Source: Ricinus communis (Eukaryota > Streptophyta > Magnoliopsida > Malpighiales > Euphorbiaceae). From it: a DNA stretch of 64,000 nucleotides. Positions 33,799-45,060 of the stretch are shown here, piece by piece (position 1 is the stretch's first letter; the number at the start of each line of letters is the position of its first letter). Below the pieces are notes generated by a model, which did no database searches, was not told where the DNA came from, and saw only the letters and a list, made by a program, of their open reading frames with translations. The position numbers and the translations under genes were made by a program. The DNA lies in contig NC_063264.1 of assembly GCF_019578655.1 (NCBI RefSeq), positions 18,960,429-19,024,428 of the forward strand. The letters run 5' to 3'.

Positions 33799-34676
33799 AT
33801 GGTTGATCCACTCGAGCCAACCATGGCACAAGTCATGGAGCATTTGGACCATATAGGGAGACAAGTGCAAGATTTTAGTGATCGAGTGAAAAGAGTGGAA
33901 ACAAATTAAAATACCACTAATGACAACATCAATGACATAAACCAACACGCACTTAGACAAGCTCGTAGGGGGAAGATGGTATGATGAAGATCATGAGTCC
34001 AGTGATGATAATATACAAGGGCGTAGAAGGCAAGATAACAACCTTCGGAGTATAAAGATGAAAAATTCCTACTTTCTATGGCAAGAGTGACCCTCAAGCA
34101 TATCTAGCATGGGAAAAGAAGGTGGATTTTATGTTTGATTATCATAACTACTACGAGAAAAAGAAAGTCAAACTTACTGCCGCTAAGTCTACAGATTATG
34201 CATTAGTATGGTGAGATCAACTAATAGTTTCAAGGAGGAAAAATGAAGAGGAACCTATCATTAGATGGCAAGAGATGAAGAATGTCATGCAAAAGAGGTT
34301 TGTGCTGAATCACTACTAAGAGATTTTCACAACCAACTTCAAAGGCTCACACAAGGTCGCGAAGTTTTCCGGAGTATTTTCAAAAGATGGAGGTGACATT
34401 GATTCGTGCTAAGATTGAGGAAGACCATGACCAAACCATGGCTCGTTTCTTGAGCAGGCTAAACAAGGAAATTGCTACTTTTATGGAATTGCATACATAT
34501 GTGGAGTTAGAAGACATGTACCACATGGCACCCAAAGTGGAAAGGCAATTGAAGTGAAGACCTTCGAAGCCTAGTTCATCTACTACAACAACTAATTAGA
34601 AGCAAAATTCAAAAAGTGGAGACAAAAGCACCTTCAAGCCTAAATTTGAAAATAATAAAGAGGCAAGGAAGGAGGG
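33799..34676 (+). pseudogene. Element D gag, capsid part
   Basis: Begins MVDPLEPTMAQVMEHLDHIG, a coiled-coil-like N-terminus. Frameshifts and stops follow early, but capsid blocks are readable: AWEKKVDFMFDYHNYY, KKKVKLTAAKS, TDYALVW, KRFVLNHY, MARFLSRLNKEIATF, MYHMAPKVERQLK. It stops inside a lysine-rich linker (NNKEARKEG), where element G is inserted; the zinc knuckle continues at 43149. Confidence 0.85.
34672..34676. repeat. Target-site duplication of element G, left
   Basis: GAGGG, matched by GAGGG at 43149-43153. Confidence 0.85.
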
Positions 34677-35604
34677 TGATGTGAATCCAAGTTCAAAGCT
34701 TAAAGAGATCCAAGATCCATTAATAGTACAAGAAAGCCCAATCACAAGGTCCAAATCCAAGAAGCTTCAAGAAGCCATATTGGGTTTAATTAGGGACATT
34801 TGGAAAGCTCAAGGATTTCAACCCAATAAGGCATCCATGGAGGCCCAAGGAATAATATTTAACTTTTTTTTGTGTTAATAACAATTAGGGTTACATGTAG
34901 CCACCATATACAAGTTAATGGGGTAATTAATACCAAGTAATGGTTACTAATGTGGGTAGTGGTTACTAAGGCCATTTAAGAGTAAAAATAATCCTATGTG
35001 TGTGAGTTTATTTTAGTAGTGTGTGCATGGACTTGTACTCTATATGGGTAGTTGTTATTAAGAGCCACCATATACAAGTTAATGGGGTAATTACTACCAA
35101 GTAATGGCTACTAATGTCGGTAAGGGTTACTAAGGCCATTTAAGAGTAAAAGTAATCCTATGTGTGAGAGTCTATTTTAGTAGTGTGTGCATGGACTTGT
35201 ACTCTATATAAACAAGTCCTTTTTCTTTCTTTGGGGGATTGAATTTGATATATGAATTATAACTTTGTTTGAGTTTTATTGTGAGGAATCTTGTCTTTAA
35301 TTTCTTGCTTTAACTTTATGACTTATCAAGCTTTACTCTAGCTTATGGTGTCAAAATCTAAATCTTTGTTTTCTTGTTATTTATCAAACTTTCTTGTTTG
35401 TGGCATAAGAGGAAATTCAAAGTCTATCTTAGTATCTTTATCCTTGTTGGTAAAGCGGTTCAGTATCATCCATCTTCTTACTTCAATCTTTGAATGATCT
35501 GAATTTGTGGATTAAATTGGTAATTTCTAGTTTTCTTCTAATTCAACTTATCATAGTATTTTTGCTATTGGGGAGTTAATTGATGAAACCTACAATTCCT
35601 ATCA
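34677..35604 (+). repeat. 5' LTR of element G
   Basis: 928 bp, TGATGTGAATCC to CCTATCA. It opens with a coding stretch (PSSKLKEIQDPL, PITRSKSKKLQEAIL). U3 has a 164-bp tandem duplication (from 34901 and 35065) that includes the TATA region; the second copy has the better box, TATATAAA at 35216-35223. Confidence 0.9.
34901..35228 (+). repeat. 164-bp tandem duplication of the U3 promoter region
   Basis: Two copies from CCACCATATACAAG to CTTGTACTCTATAT. The first ends CTATATGGG and the second CTATATAAAC, so only the second keeps a good TATA box. The 3' LTR has both copies too (42470-42760), with about 35 bp missing at the start. Confidence 0.85.
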
Positions 35605-35608
35605 TTAG

Positions 35609-35620
35609 TGGTATCAGAGC
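35609..35620 (+). promoter_or_regulatory. Primer-binding site, initiator tRNA-Met type (element G)
   Basis: TGGTATCAGAGC, perfect, four bases after the LTR. Confidence 0.95.
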
Positions 35621-36263
35621 ATTGGCTCAAGATTGAGGTTTGCGTATCCAAAACTATCTTTCAATTCTCAATATTTTGTGTTCATCTTATATTTTGCACC
35701 TTTTGCCATCTATTGTTCTTGTTATTATTTTTTTTATCTTTATTCTTCTTATCTCAAGATTTTGTTTGCATATATCAAAAAAAAAAGAAATTCTTGTCCA
35801 TAAAAAAAATTTGTTATCTTTGATATTCTTGTATTAGATCTCAGATTACATAAAAAAAATTGACTCTTCATATTCCATTGAGATCTATCTTTATAATTCT
35901 GTCTCTTTGTGTTCTTTGATGATCTATCTTTGTTTTTCATTTCTATTAGCCTATTTGCTACAAATTGTTCATTTCTTTAAGCCTACCTTATTATTTTCTT
36001 GTTAGCCTACCTTATTTTTTATTTATTTATCATTGATTACTACATTCTTGAAATTTTGTTTGATTGAGAAACTTAGTTCATCTAAGAAATCAAAAGGCAA
36101 ATTTGAGAGGTAAAAGGCAAGAGTGTGAGATCATTAGAAAAAAAAAGCCTAAATTGAGTGTAAACACGAGTGGTATACATCAATTTTGAGTGAAACATGT
36201 GAGGGAGTGTTGTGAGATTGTTTCTTTCTATTTTCTTTTGTTAAAATTTTAGGTTTTACAATC
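35621..36263 (+). other. Untranslated leader of element G
   Basis: T-rich and non-coding. Near its end are GAGAGGTAAAAGGCAAG and GAGGGAGTGTTGTGAG (36201-36216), shared with the leaders of D, E and F. Confidence 0.7.
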
Positions 36264-37049
36264 ATGTCAAAAGACACAAGTTCTTCTTCTACAAATGATC
36301 ATGTGATTCAAGCTATGCAACAACAATTCGAAAGAATGTTTAATATGATGGCGGGAGTCAATGAAAAATTGGAGAGGTATGATGGCATCCTTAACCAATT
36401 ACAAGGAGAACCTAAACGAAGGAAACGTCCACCAATTGACCAAGAGGACTATGAAGGAGAGGATGTTTTGGATGATGATCAAGTCACCTTGGTGGGACAA
36501 CAAATCAATCCTAGAAGACAAGCTAGGAGAGGACATCCAAATGATGATGTTGATCGCAACCTTGGAAGCATCAAAATGAAGATTCCTTCATTCCAAGAAA
36601 GAAATGATCTAGATGTGTACCTTGAATGGGAGTGGAAAGTGGAACTCATCGAATGTCATAATTATTTGGAGAAGAAAAAGGTAAAACTTGTCGCTGTTGA
36701 GTGTAATGATTATGCAATTGTTTGGTGGGATCAATTATGCAAGGAAAGACGTAGATATGGAGAAAGACCCGTGGAGTCTTGGAGGGAAATGAAGCAAATC
36801 ATGAGAAAGAGGTTTGTTCCAAACCACTACTATAGAGAGCTTCATCAAAGGTTACAAACTCTAAATCAAGGATCCATAAGTGTGGAGGAGTATCATAAAG
36901 AAATGGAGAAGGCTATGATTAGAGGAAATGTGGTAGAAGATTGTGAAGCTACCATGGCAAGGTTCTTGAGAGGGCTAAACAAAAACATTGCTGATGTTGT
37001 TGATTTGCAACATTATGTGGAGATTGAAGAAATGGTGAATTTGGCATGA
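36264..37049 (+). CDS. gag: Element G gag, capsid region
   Basis: 261 residues starting at MSKDTSSSS. An N-terminal helical part (QAMQQQFERMFNMMAGVNEK) is followed by an acidic linker and the capsid: LGSIKMKIPSFQ, DVYLEWEWKVELIE, KKVKLVAVECNDYAIVWW, KRFVPNHYYRELHQRL, VEEYHKEMEKAM, ATMARFLRGLNKNIADVV. Such proteins assemble the virus-like particle in the cytoplasm. The frame ends early at NLA by loss of one base; the next frame (from 37046) continues the same protein. The chosen start follows the conserved leader motif by about 50 bp. Confidence 0.92.
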   Translation: MSKDTSSSSTNDHVIQAMQQQFERMFNMMAGVNEKLERYDGILNQLQGEPKRRKRPPIDQEDYEGEDVLDDDQVTLVGQQINPRRQARRGHPNDDVDRNLGSIKMKIPSFQERNDLDVYLEWEWKVELIECHNYLEKKKVKLVAVECNDYAIVWWDQLCKERRRYGERPVESWREMKQIMRKRFVPNHYYRELHQRLQTLNQGSISVEEYHKEMEKAMIRGNVVEDCEATMARFLRGLNKNIADVVDLQHYVEIEEMVNLA

Positions 37050-39067
37050 AAGTGGAAAGGCAATTGAAAAGAAAGAGGTATGATTCTAAACTAAATATGG
37101 GTTCTTCTTCTTCTTGGAAAAATTCTTGGGGGAAAAAGGATGATAAACCTTTTACTAAGTCAAAAGTGGAAGAAACTAAACCTAAAATTGACTTGGGTAA
37201 TAAGGGAAAGGGTGAGAATCAACCAACCCAAACTAGGGGAATCAAATGTTTTAAGTGTTTGGGTCATGGGCATATTGCTAGGGAATGTCCAAATAAGAAA
37301 GCTATAATTCTAAGGGATGGTGATATTGAGTCGGAGAGTGAGGGGGATAGTGATGATGATATGCCTTCTTTAGAAGATTGTAGTGATGTTGAATGTGCTA
37401 AGGGAGATAATCTTGTTGTTCAAAGAACATTGAGTTTACAAAATAAACATGATATCCATAGGGAGCAAAGGGAAAATTTGTTTCATACTCATTGTTTGAT
37501 TTCTAACAAGTTGTGCAACATGATTGTGGATAGTGGAAGTTGTACCAATGTAGCCAGCACTTTGCTAGTGGAGAAATTGAAGTTGCCTACTACCAAGCAC
37601 CCAAGACCATACAAGTTACAATCGCTTAATGAAAGTGGAGTTGTAAAGGTAAATAAGCAAGTATTAGTTTCTTTTCAAATTGGTAGATATAAGGATGAGG
37701 TGTTGTGTGATGTGTTGCTAATGTTGGCCGGACATATGTTGTTGGGGAGACCTTGGCAATATGATAGAAGGGCTAGTCGTGATGGATTCAAAAATATGTA
37801 TACTTTGACTATGGATGGAAAAAGGTTTAACCTTGGACCATTAACTCCAAAACAAATTTTTGAAGACCAAATGCGCATCAAGCAACAATATGAAGAAATG
37901 GGTTCTTTATTAGGAAATTCTTTGGGAAGGGAAACCTTTGAGAGTAAAGAAAAAGGTGAGATGAGTGAACCTAAAAATTCCAATTCTCTTGACCAAAATG
38001 GGAAACACATGGTGAGAGAAAACAAGGAAGGTTCAAATGAAAGAAAAATGAGTGTTTATGCAAAAATGAGTGATGAGAAGGAAGCTATGCTTTTGAGGCA
38101 ACACATGCTTGTACTTATGTACAAGGAGATTTTGCATATTTCTAACGAAATAACGAATGGTTTGCCTAGTGTTGTTGTTGATCTTTTGCAGGTTTATGAA
38201 GATTTATTTTCAGAAGAAATTCAAAATGGTTTGCCACCTAAAAGAGGCATTGAGCACCAAATTGATTTCAGACTCGGAGCAAGCATTCCAAATAGACCAA
38301 CACATAGATGTAATCCGGAGGAGACCAAGGAAATCGAAAAGCAAGTGAGTGAGCTTATAGAGAAGGGTTATGTTCGTGAAAGTATGAGTCCATGTACCGT
38401 ACCCGTCTTATTAGTGCCTAAGAAAGATGGAACTTGGAGGATGTGTGTTGATTGTCGTGCCATCAACAAAATCACGGTGAAGTATATACATCCCATTCCT
38501 AGGCTAGATGACATGTTGGATGAATTGCATAGTTCATATTTGTTTTCAAAAATTGATTTAAAATCTGGTTATCATCTAATAAGAATGAGAGAAAGTGATG
38601 AATGGAAAACAACTTTTAAAACTAAACATGGTTTGTATGAGTGGTTAGTAATGCCTTTTGGTTTAACTAATGCACCAAGCACTTTCATGACATTGATGAA
38701 TCATGTTTTGAGAGCATTCATAGGCATATTTATTGTTGTCTATTTTGATGATATCTTGGTTTATAGCAAGAATTTAGATGAGCATGTACAACATTTGACT
38801 TGTGTTTTTTATGTGCTTAGAGAAGAGAAGTTGTATGCTAATCTAAAAAAATGTTGTTTCTGCACTAATGAAATTACTTTTCTTGGATATATTGTCAATG
38901 ATAAGGGCATTCATGTTGATCAAGAAAAGGTAAAAGTAATTAGAGAATGGCCAACACCCACAAGTGTAAGTGATGTAAGAAGCTTTCATGGTTTAGCTAG
39001 CTTTTATAGACAGTTCATTAAGAATTTTTCCACCATAGCTGCACCTTTAACTAAATGCATCAAATAG
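37046..39067 (+). CDS. pol: Element G gag end, protease and reverse transcriptase
   Basis: 673 residues in one frame. Residues 1-100: end of capsid, lysine-rich linker and zinc knuckle CFKCLGHGHIAREC (all four ligands). Then an acidic stretch and the protease, with MIVDSGSCTNVAS as active site and LLGRPWQYDRR at its end. A spacer rich in charged residues precedes the reverse transcriptase: [61 protein letters not shown], the catalytic YFDDILVYS, and FLGYIVNDKGIHV. It ends at a stop after APLTKCIK, followed by a frameshift. All catalytic residues I can place are present. Gag and pol were probably one frame originally. Confidence 0.93.
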   Translation: MKVERQLKRKRYDSKLNMGSSSSWKNSWGKKDDKPFTKSKVEETKPKIDLGNKGKGENQPTQTRGIKCFKCLGHGHIARECPNKKAIILRDGDIESESEGDSDDDMPSLEDCSDVECAKGDNLVVQRTLSLQNKHDIHREQRENLFHTHCLISNKLCNMIVDSGSCTNVASTLLVEKLKLPTTKHPRPYKLQSLNESGVVKVNKQVLVSFQIGRYKDEVLCDVLLMLAGHMLLGRPWQYDRRASRDGFKNMYTLTMDGKRFNLGPLTPKQIFEDQMRIKQQYEEMGSLLGNSLGRETFESKEKGEMSEPKNSNSLDQNGKHMVRENKEGSNERKMSVYAKMSDEKEAMLLRQHMLVLMYKEILHISNEITNGLPSVVVDLLQVYEDLFSEEIQNGLPPKRGIEHQIDFRLGASIPNRPTHRCNPEETKEIEKQVSELIEKGYVRESMSPCTVPVLLVPKKDGTWRMCVDCRAINKITVKYIHPIPRLDDMLDELHSSYLFSKIDLKSGYHLIRMRESDEWKTTFKTKHGLYEWLVMPFGLTNAPSTFMTLMNHVLRAFIGIFIVVYFDDILVYSKNLDEHVQHLTCVFYVLREEKLYANLKKCCFCTNEITFLGYIVNDKGIHVDQEKVKVIREWPTPTSVSDVRSFHGLASFYRQFIKNFSTIAAPLTKCIK

Positions 39068-39545
39068 AATATTGGTTTTAAGTGGGGATTAAACAAGATG
39101 AGGCTTTTAACTTGCTAAAAGACAAATTAAGTTCTGCACCCTTGTTGTCTTTGCCAAATTTTACTAAACCTTTTGAGATTGAGTGTGATGCAAGTGGCAT
39201 AGGTATGGGAGGAGTTTTGATGCATGAAGGTAAGCACATAGCATTCTTTAATGAAAAGCTAAGTGGAGAAAGTCTAAACTACCCTACATATGATAAGGAG
39301 TTCTATGCATTGGTGAGGGTTCAAAGACATGGCAGCATTACCTTGGCTACAAAGAATTCATAATTCACACTGACCATGAGTCCTTGAAGTATCTCAAAGG
39401 ACAAGGAAAGCTCAACAAGAGACATGCAAAATGGGTGGAATTCATTGAATCCTTCCCATACATTATTAAGTTCAAGCAAGGGAAAGAAAATGTGGTGGCC
39501 GATGCATTGTCAAGAAGGTATGCCTTGATCTCTAAACTTGATGGA
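39068..39545 (+). pseudogene. Element G RNase H
   Basis: Open at 39082-39363 ([19 protein letters not shown], with the first catalytic aspartate; [21 protein letters not shown]). A one-base change near 39325 shifts the rest: [25 protein letters not shown] and [12 protein letters not shown] are read in another frame. Confidence 0.88.
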
Positions 39546-40779
39546 AAATAATTAGGATTTGAATACATCAAAGATCTTTATTCTAATGATCCTGATTTTG
39601 CTAATGTTTATGGGGTATGTGAGAAAGGGGGTTTTGATAAGTTCTATAAGTTTGATGGTTTTCTTTTTCGGGAAAACAAATTGTGTGTGCCACAAAGTTC
39701 TTTGAGAGAGTTACTTGTGAGAGAGGCACATAGTGGAGGTTTAATGGGACATTTTGGGATTAAGAAAACTTTGGATGTGTTGGGTGACCATTTTTTTTAG
39801 CCACACATGAAAAGGGATGTTGAGAGAATTTGTGAGAAATGCATTACTTACAAACAAGCCAAATCCAAAGCAATGCCTCATGGTTTGTAAACACCTCTTC
39901 CCATACCAAATGAACCTTGGGTAGACATTTCTATGGACTTTGTTCTAGGATTACCTAGGTCCAAGGAAGGGAGAGATTTTATTTTTGTTGTTGTGGATAG
40001 GTTTAGCAAAATGGCACATTTCATTCCATGTTACAAGACGGATGATGCAACCCATATTATCAATCTATTCTTCAAGGAGATTAAAAGGCTACATGGAGTG
40101 CCAAGGACCATTTTGAGTGATAAGGATGTCAAATTCCTAAGTCACTTTTGGAAGACTCTTTGGGGAAAGATGGGAACAAAGCTTTTGTATTCTACAACTT
40201 GTCATCCGCAAATGGATGGACAAACGGAGGTGGTCAATAGGACACTTTCAACACTTTTGAGGGCTGTCATCCAAAGAAATCTGAATAATTGGGAAGAATG
40301 TTTGCCACATGTGGAATTTGCTTACAATAGGAGTGTGCATGGTTCAACAAATTGCTCACCCTTTGAAGTTGTGTATGGATTCAATCCATTGACTCCATTA
40401 GATTTACTACCATTGCTATTGGACAAAGCTAATTTAGAGGGGAAACAAAAAGCTGAGTTTGTCAAGAATTTGCATGAGAAGCTGCGTGCAAACATTGAGA
40501 AGAAGACACTTCAATATGAAAAGCAACATAACAAAGGGAGGAAGCAAGTCATTTTTGAGCCCGGAGATTGGGTGTGGGTGCACTTGAGGAAGCAAAGATT
40601 TCCTAACCAAAGGAAATCAAAGCTTATGCCAAGAGGAGATGGTCCTTTTAGAGTGCTTCAACGCATCAACAACAATGCCTACAAGCTAGAACTTCCAAGT
40701 GAGTTTGGCAATGTTAGTGCTACTTTCAATGTTAGTGACTTGTCTTTGTTCGATGTAGGTGATGAAGATGATGGAGCTG
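39546..40779 (+). pseudogene. Element G integrase
   Basis: Stops occur near 39548, 39799 and 39889, all before the catalytic core. In the zinc domain, EAHSGGLMGHF is intact but the second cysteine of C-x2-C is tyrosine (CITY). From 39933, 307 residues are open with the DDE core complete: [20 protein letters not shown] and [14 protein letters not shown]. The C-terminus has [37 protein letters not shown], the GPF block ([14 protein letters not shown]) and [17 protein letters not shown] solo LTR follows; the tail NLRTNPFEERGND resumes at 42218, directly over the polypurine tract. Confidence 0.92.
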
Positions 40780-42216
40780 TGATAAGCATCATACTACACA
40801 TGTTTTCATGCCCGATTGTTCACATTTTTATGCATGATTATCCCGTTTTATGCTAGAATCACATGTCTTTTGTTTCCCTTTTCGTTTCAGGTCATTTTCG
40901 AAGGACACCATCAGTAATCGAGGGAAATACGTGGGATTACGGAGCAAAATCCATCAAATTGGGCGAGAACAAGCACCCCGAGGGTTGAGCACGGCCTGGA
41001 CTCCGGCCGTGCTGAATTATCAAGAGGCTATCCCCAATTGTGCCATTTCAAAGCACGCCTTCAGTAGCCACCACGGCCTCCGTACGACTGTGGTGGATCA
41101 AGACCGCCTTGGCACTACCGTGGTGGCTCGGCAACAGAGCTCCTGATTCAGACCTGACTGGACTCGGCCGTCTTGAATCAACTATATAGGCGATTTTGAA
41201 TTCTAATTGAAGAGGACGATTTTTGGACTCAATTCCAAGACACACACTTAATCAAATATTTCCTATGCCTCAATTGTAGGCCTGAAGAGATCAATTTTCA
41301 TCAATTGAAGGGGGGATTCCACTTATTCCAACATCGAATTGAAGATCAAGACAAACTTTGGGAGCATTCAAGAGGCAACTAGGGTTTGAGATTTTGAAGT
41401 TGCAAATTTAGGGTTTCTCATTCAGCTTGAAAGAGAAGGGTGTACATACCTTTAATTTGTTTTTCCTTATTTTGTTCTTTAATTGCTTTGACTATGAACA
41501 TGAGCAGCTAGATCTTTTGAATCCATTAGGGTTCACCTTTGTTGATGGATTATGCTTAATTGTTAGTTTTTTATAATTGTCATTCTTGCAATCTTCTTGC
41601 TATTCAGTAATAAAAGTTTGATGCAGTTAATTTGAGACGTTGGATTAATTGTTTATTAGGTTGTTTCTTGACATTGAGAAATGCTTGTTACAACTGGATT
41701 TTGAATAGTAAGGATTGGTAGTTAACACTTAGAGATGAGGTTGATTTACTCACCGGATTAAGAACTAACAACTCTTAATAGTCTTAAATCATACTTAATG
41801 CTAATTTGTAGTAATCTGATAGGAAGAGATTCCATTAGGTTAGTGCAGGTTTAGGAATCCGATAAGCTCGAGAGAGGAACCGGGATTCAATTCAGGGATT
41901 TAAAACGCGGGTAAGCAAGATCGGCAATCCATAAAATTCATCTTTAGAATTCCATCACTTAGGCTCCCTTTTGGATTTATTTCTCTCTTTACAATTGTCT
42001 TTTAATTGTCCATTGTTGTCCTTCATTTACTTAATTGCACTCATAACCATTAGCTGGTATGTTAGAACTTTCACACCCTATTTCAGACTAGATAACATAG
42101 CAAGCAGTAGTAACTCTAGGTTCACCCGATCTCCAGGGATACGACCTTGATACTCACTAGTGCTAGGCTGCATCGGTAGGTTCACTGCCTTAGGTGTAGG
42201 TTGCATAAAGAACCCA
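40780..42216 (+). repeat. Solo Athila-like LTR inside element G
   Basis: Begins TGATAAGCATCAT and ends near ACCCA; resembles 43602-45060 along its length. GC hairpin words at 40985-41160 (GCACGGCC...GGCCGTGC) just before a TATA box at 41181-41190. I could not find a 5-bp target duplication, so the exact ends are uncertain by several bases, and recombination with another LTR is possible. Confidence 0.8.
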
Positions 42217-42217
42217 T

Positions 42218-42252
42218 AATTTACGGACAAATCCTTTTGAAGAAAGGGGGAA
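42218..42252 (+). promoter_or_regulatory. End of G pol frame and polypurine tract
   Basis: AATTTACGGAC to GAAGAAAGGGGGAA. The tract is coding (NPFEERGND) and the frame runs on into the 3' LTR, as in the other CRM-like elements here. Confidence 0.85.
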
Positions 42253-43148
42253 TGATGTGAATCCAAGCTCAAAGCTTAAATAGATCCAATATCCATTAAT
42301 AGAACAAGAAGGCCCAATCACAAGGTCCAAATCCAAGAAGCTTTAAGAAGCCATATTGAGTTTAATTAAGGACATTTGGAAAGCCCAAGAATTTCAACTC
42401 AATAAGGCATCTATGGAGGCCCAAGGAATAATATTTAACTCTTTTTTTGTGTTAATAACAATTAGGTTACATGTAGCCAAGTAATGGTTACTAATGGGGG
42501 TTGTGGTTACTAAGGCCATTTAAGGGTAAAAGTAATCCTATGTGTGTGAGTCTATTTTAGTAGTGTGTGCATGGACTTGTACTCTATATGAGTAGTGGTT
42601 ATTAAGAGCCACCATATACAAGTTAATGTGGTAATTAATACCAAGTAATGACTACTAATGTGGGTAGTGGTTACTAAGGCCATTTAAGAGTAAAAGTAAT
42701 CCTATGTGTAAGAGTCTATTTTAGTAGTGTGTGCATGGACTTGTACTCTATATAAACAAGTCCTTATTCTTTCTTTGGGGGATTGAATTTGATATATGAA
42801 TTATAACTTTGTTTGAGTTTTATTGTGAGGAATTTTGTCTTTAATTTCTTGCTTGAACTTTGTGACTTATCAAGCTTTATTCTAGCTTGTGGTGTCAAAA
42901 TCTAAATCTTTATTTTCTTGTTATTTATCAAACTTTCTTATTTGTGGCATAAGAGGAAATTCAAAGTCTATCTTAGTATCTTTATCCTTGTTGGTAAAGG
43001 GGTTAAGTAGCATCCATCTTCTTACTTCAATCTTTGAACGATCCGAATTTGTGGATTACATTGGTAATTTCTAGTTTTCTTCTAATTCAACTTATCATAG
43101 TATTTTTGCAATTGGGGAGTTAATTGATGAAACCTACAATTCCTATCA
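42253..43148 (+). repeat. 3' LTR of element G
   Basis: 896 bp, TGATGTGAATCC to CCTATCA. TATA at 42748-42757. The coding start now carries two stops (after PSSKLK and KSKKL). It differs from the 5' LTR by scattered substitutions and a deletion of about 35 bp. Confidence 0.92.
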
Positions 43149-43601
43149 GAGGGAATGCAAAGCAATTTGAGACACTTAAACCCAAGACAAGCAACATTGA
43201 GTGTATCAAATGGAAGGGGAGAGGGCATATGCAACAAGATTGTCCAAACAAGAAGACCATGATTCTTATTATTGGAGAGTATGATAGTGAAGATGAGGAG
43301 GATGAGATGCCACCTCTTGAAGATGCAAGCAACATAGAAGATGACTTGAGAAAAATTGATGAAAAGTAATCTCTAGTTGCAAGGCGTTCTTAAGTGTGCA
43401 AGCAAAGGAGGAAGAAGAAGATGAGCAACGTGACAACATCTTTCATCAAAGGTGTCAAATTCAAGATAATATAAGTTGCTTAATCATTGATAGTGAGAAT
43501 TGTACCAATGCTTATAGCACTTATTTGGTTAAAACTTAACTTGCCTATACTTAATCATCCTAGGCCATATAATTTGCAATGGTTAAGTGATAGTAGGGAG
43601 G
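43149..43601 (+). pseudogene. Element D gag zinc knuckle and protease start
   Basis: Resumes D exactly after the G target duplication (GNAKQFETLKPK). The knuckle CIKWKGRGHMQQDC has a tryptophan where the second cysteine should be. An acidic stretch (DSEDEEDEMPPLEDA) follows, then, after frameshifts, the protease box as LIIDSENCTNAYS, with glutamate at the glycine position of DSG. It ends at DSREV, where a solo LTR is inserted. Confidence 0.85.
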
Positions 43602-45060
43602 TGATGTGCATCATTTTAAACATGTTTATATGCCTAATTGTTTACATTTTTGTGCATAGTTATTTTGTTTTATGCCAGAATCACCTGTGTTTTAGTACCT
43701 TTCATGTTTTAGGTCCTTATTGATGGACATTATCAGTAATCGAGAGAAATACAAGCAATTACAGACCATAATCAATCAAAATTGAGCAAGGACTAGCATT
43801 CCAAGGTTGAGCACAGCCTGGACTCTGGCCGTGCTGAACCATCAACACTTAACCCTCAAAAGTGCCATTAGCAAGGTTTCTGAAGCCACCACGGCCTCCA
43901 CCACAGCCCATGGTGGCTCAGCACCGGCGAGGGCACCATCAAGAAGAAGCCTTAAGTTACGGGATGCGGAGGTCCAGCACGGCCTGGACTCCGCCCGTGC
44001 CAATCAGCATTGGCTTGACCACGGCCGTGCTGAGAGATTTATATAGGCAAATGCGATTTATTGAGTTAGGGTTGGATTTTCTGACTGGATTTCACATACA
44101 CAAGCATAAGCCATCTTTTCTCAAACTTCGATACTCGACTTTAGAAGACCATTTCATCTATTGAAGGAAGGATTACATTGGTTTTAACATCTAATTCAAG
44201 ATCAAAAGGAGATTTGGGGCATTCAAAAGGCAATTTAGGCTTCATCATTCGAAATTGGGAATTTAGAATTTTTCATCCAACTTGAAGAAGAAGGGTGTAC
44301 ATACCTTCAATTTACTTTTCTAAATTTGTTCTTTACTTTGTGTTGCTTATTAGTATGAGTAACTAAATTTGTTAAACCCATTGGGGTTCCTATGGTGTTG
44401 GATTGTTTTTAATACTTATGAGACTTTGATTATCAATGCTTGTCTCTTCTTGCTTTCATTATTCATGAGACGTTGTGAGTTATGGTATTTAGATTGCTTT
44501 ATGTAATTGAGAAATTCATTTAGTAATTGGAAATTTGAATAGCAAGAACTGGTTAATGATCACTTAGAGATAAGGATAATTGACTAGCCGGATTAAGAAT
44601 TAACAAAGCTTAATAGAGGTGGATTAAAGCTTAATGCTAATTTAACAATCGATCGTTAGGAAGAGATTCCAACTTTAGGTTATTAGGTTTAGGAATTCGG
44701 TTATCTCGAGAGGAAAACCGAATTCAGTTAAGAATTCGTCCATGGGTAATTGCAATTGGTAATCAATATAATCTCTATCTTCACTAAAATCCAACTAGCT
44801 TAGGTCCCCTTGGGTTTGCTTTCTCCTTTGATTATTTCACTAAATCCTTTCAGTCTGTATACCACTTAGTTAAACTACTTGTTTACATTTAATCATAGAG
44901 TAGCAACTTCATTGATTTTGTTAGGGTTAGATATCATAAGACGCTGCAGTAGTTTTAGGATCACCCTTACCCGAGAAAATGACCTTGATACTCACCGTTA
45001 GTGCTAGTCTGCATTGATAGGTTCACTGCCTTAGATTGTAGCTACACAAGTAGCATATCA
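43602..45060 (+). repeat. Solo Athila-like LTR in element D protease
   Basis: 1459 bp, TGATGTGCATC to AGCATATCA. Flanks are GGAGG (43597-43601) and AGAGG (45061-45065), a 5-bp target duplication with one change. Protease text reads on across it. GC hairpin cluster at 43808-44035 lies directly before the TATA box TTTATATAGG (44038-44047). Confidence 0.9.

Larger units (their letters stand above)
34677..43148 (+). mobile_element. Element G: near-complete CRM-like chromovirus
   Basis: LTRs, initiator-Met primer site, leader, gag, protease, reverse transcriptase, RNase H, integrase, polypurine tract and a 5-bp target duplication are all in order. Without its nested solo LTR it is about 7.0 kb. 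It is the best preserved copy here, but a frameshift in gag, a stop and shift after reverse transcriptase, and three stops in integrase prevent a full polyprotein. The absence of a classical chromodomain and the LTR-encoded PITRSKSKKL motif support CRM rather than Tekay or Reina; this is inference from motifs. Confidence 0.9.

Noticed and set aside
35608..35837. Hydrophobic frames in the G leader
   Set aside because: T-rich leader translated by chance; not present in the leaders of D, E or F.
43807..44046. Frame with STAWT-AVL peptide, also at 40850-41146
   Set aside because: Produced by the GC hairpin words of two related LTRs; no protein family and no conserved frame elsewhere.
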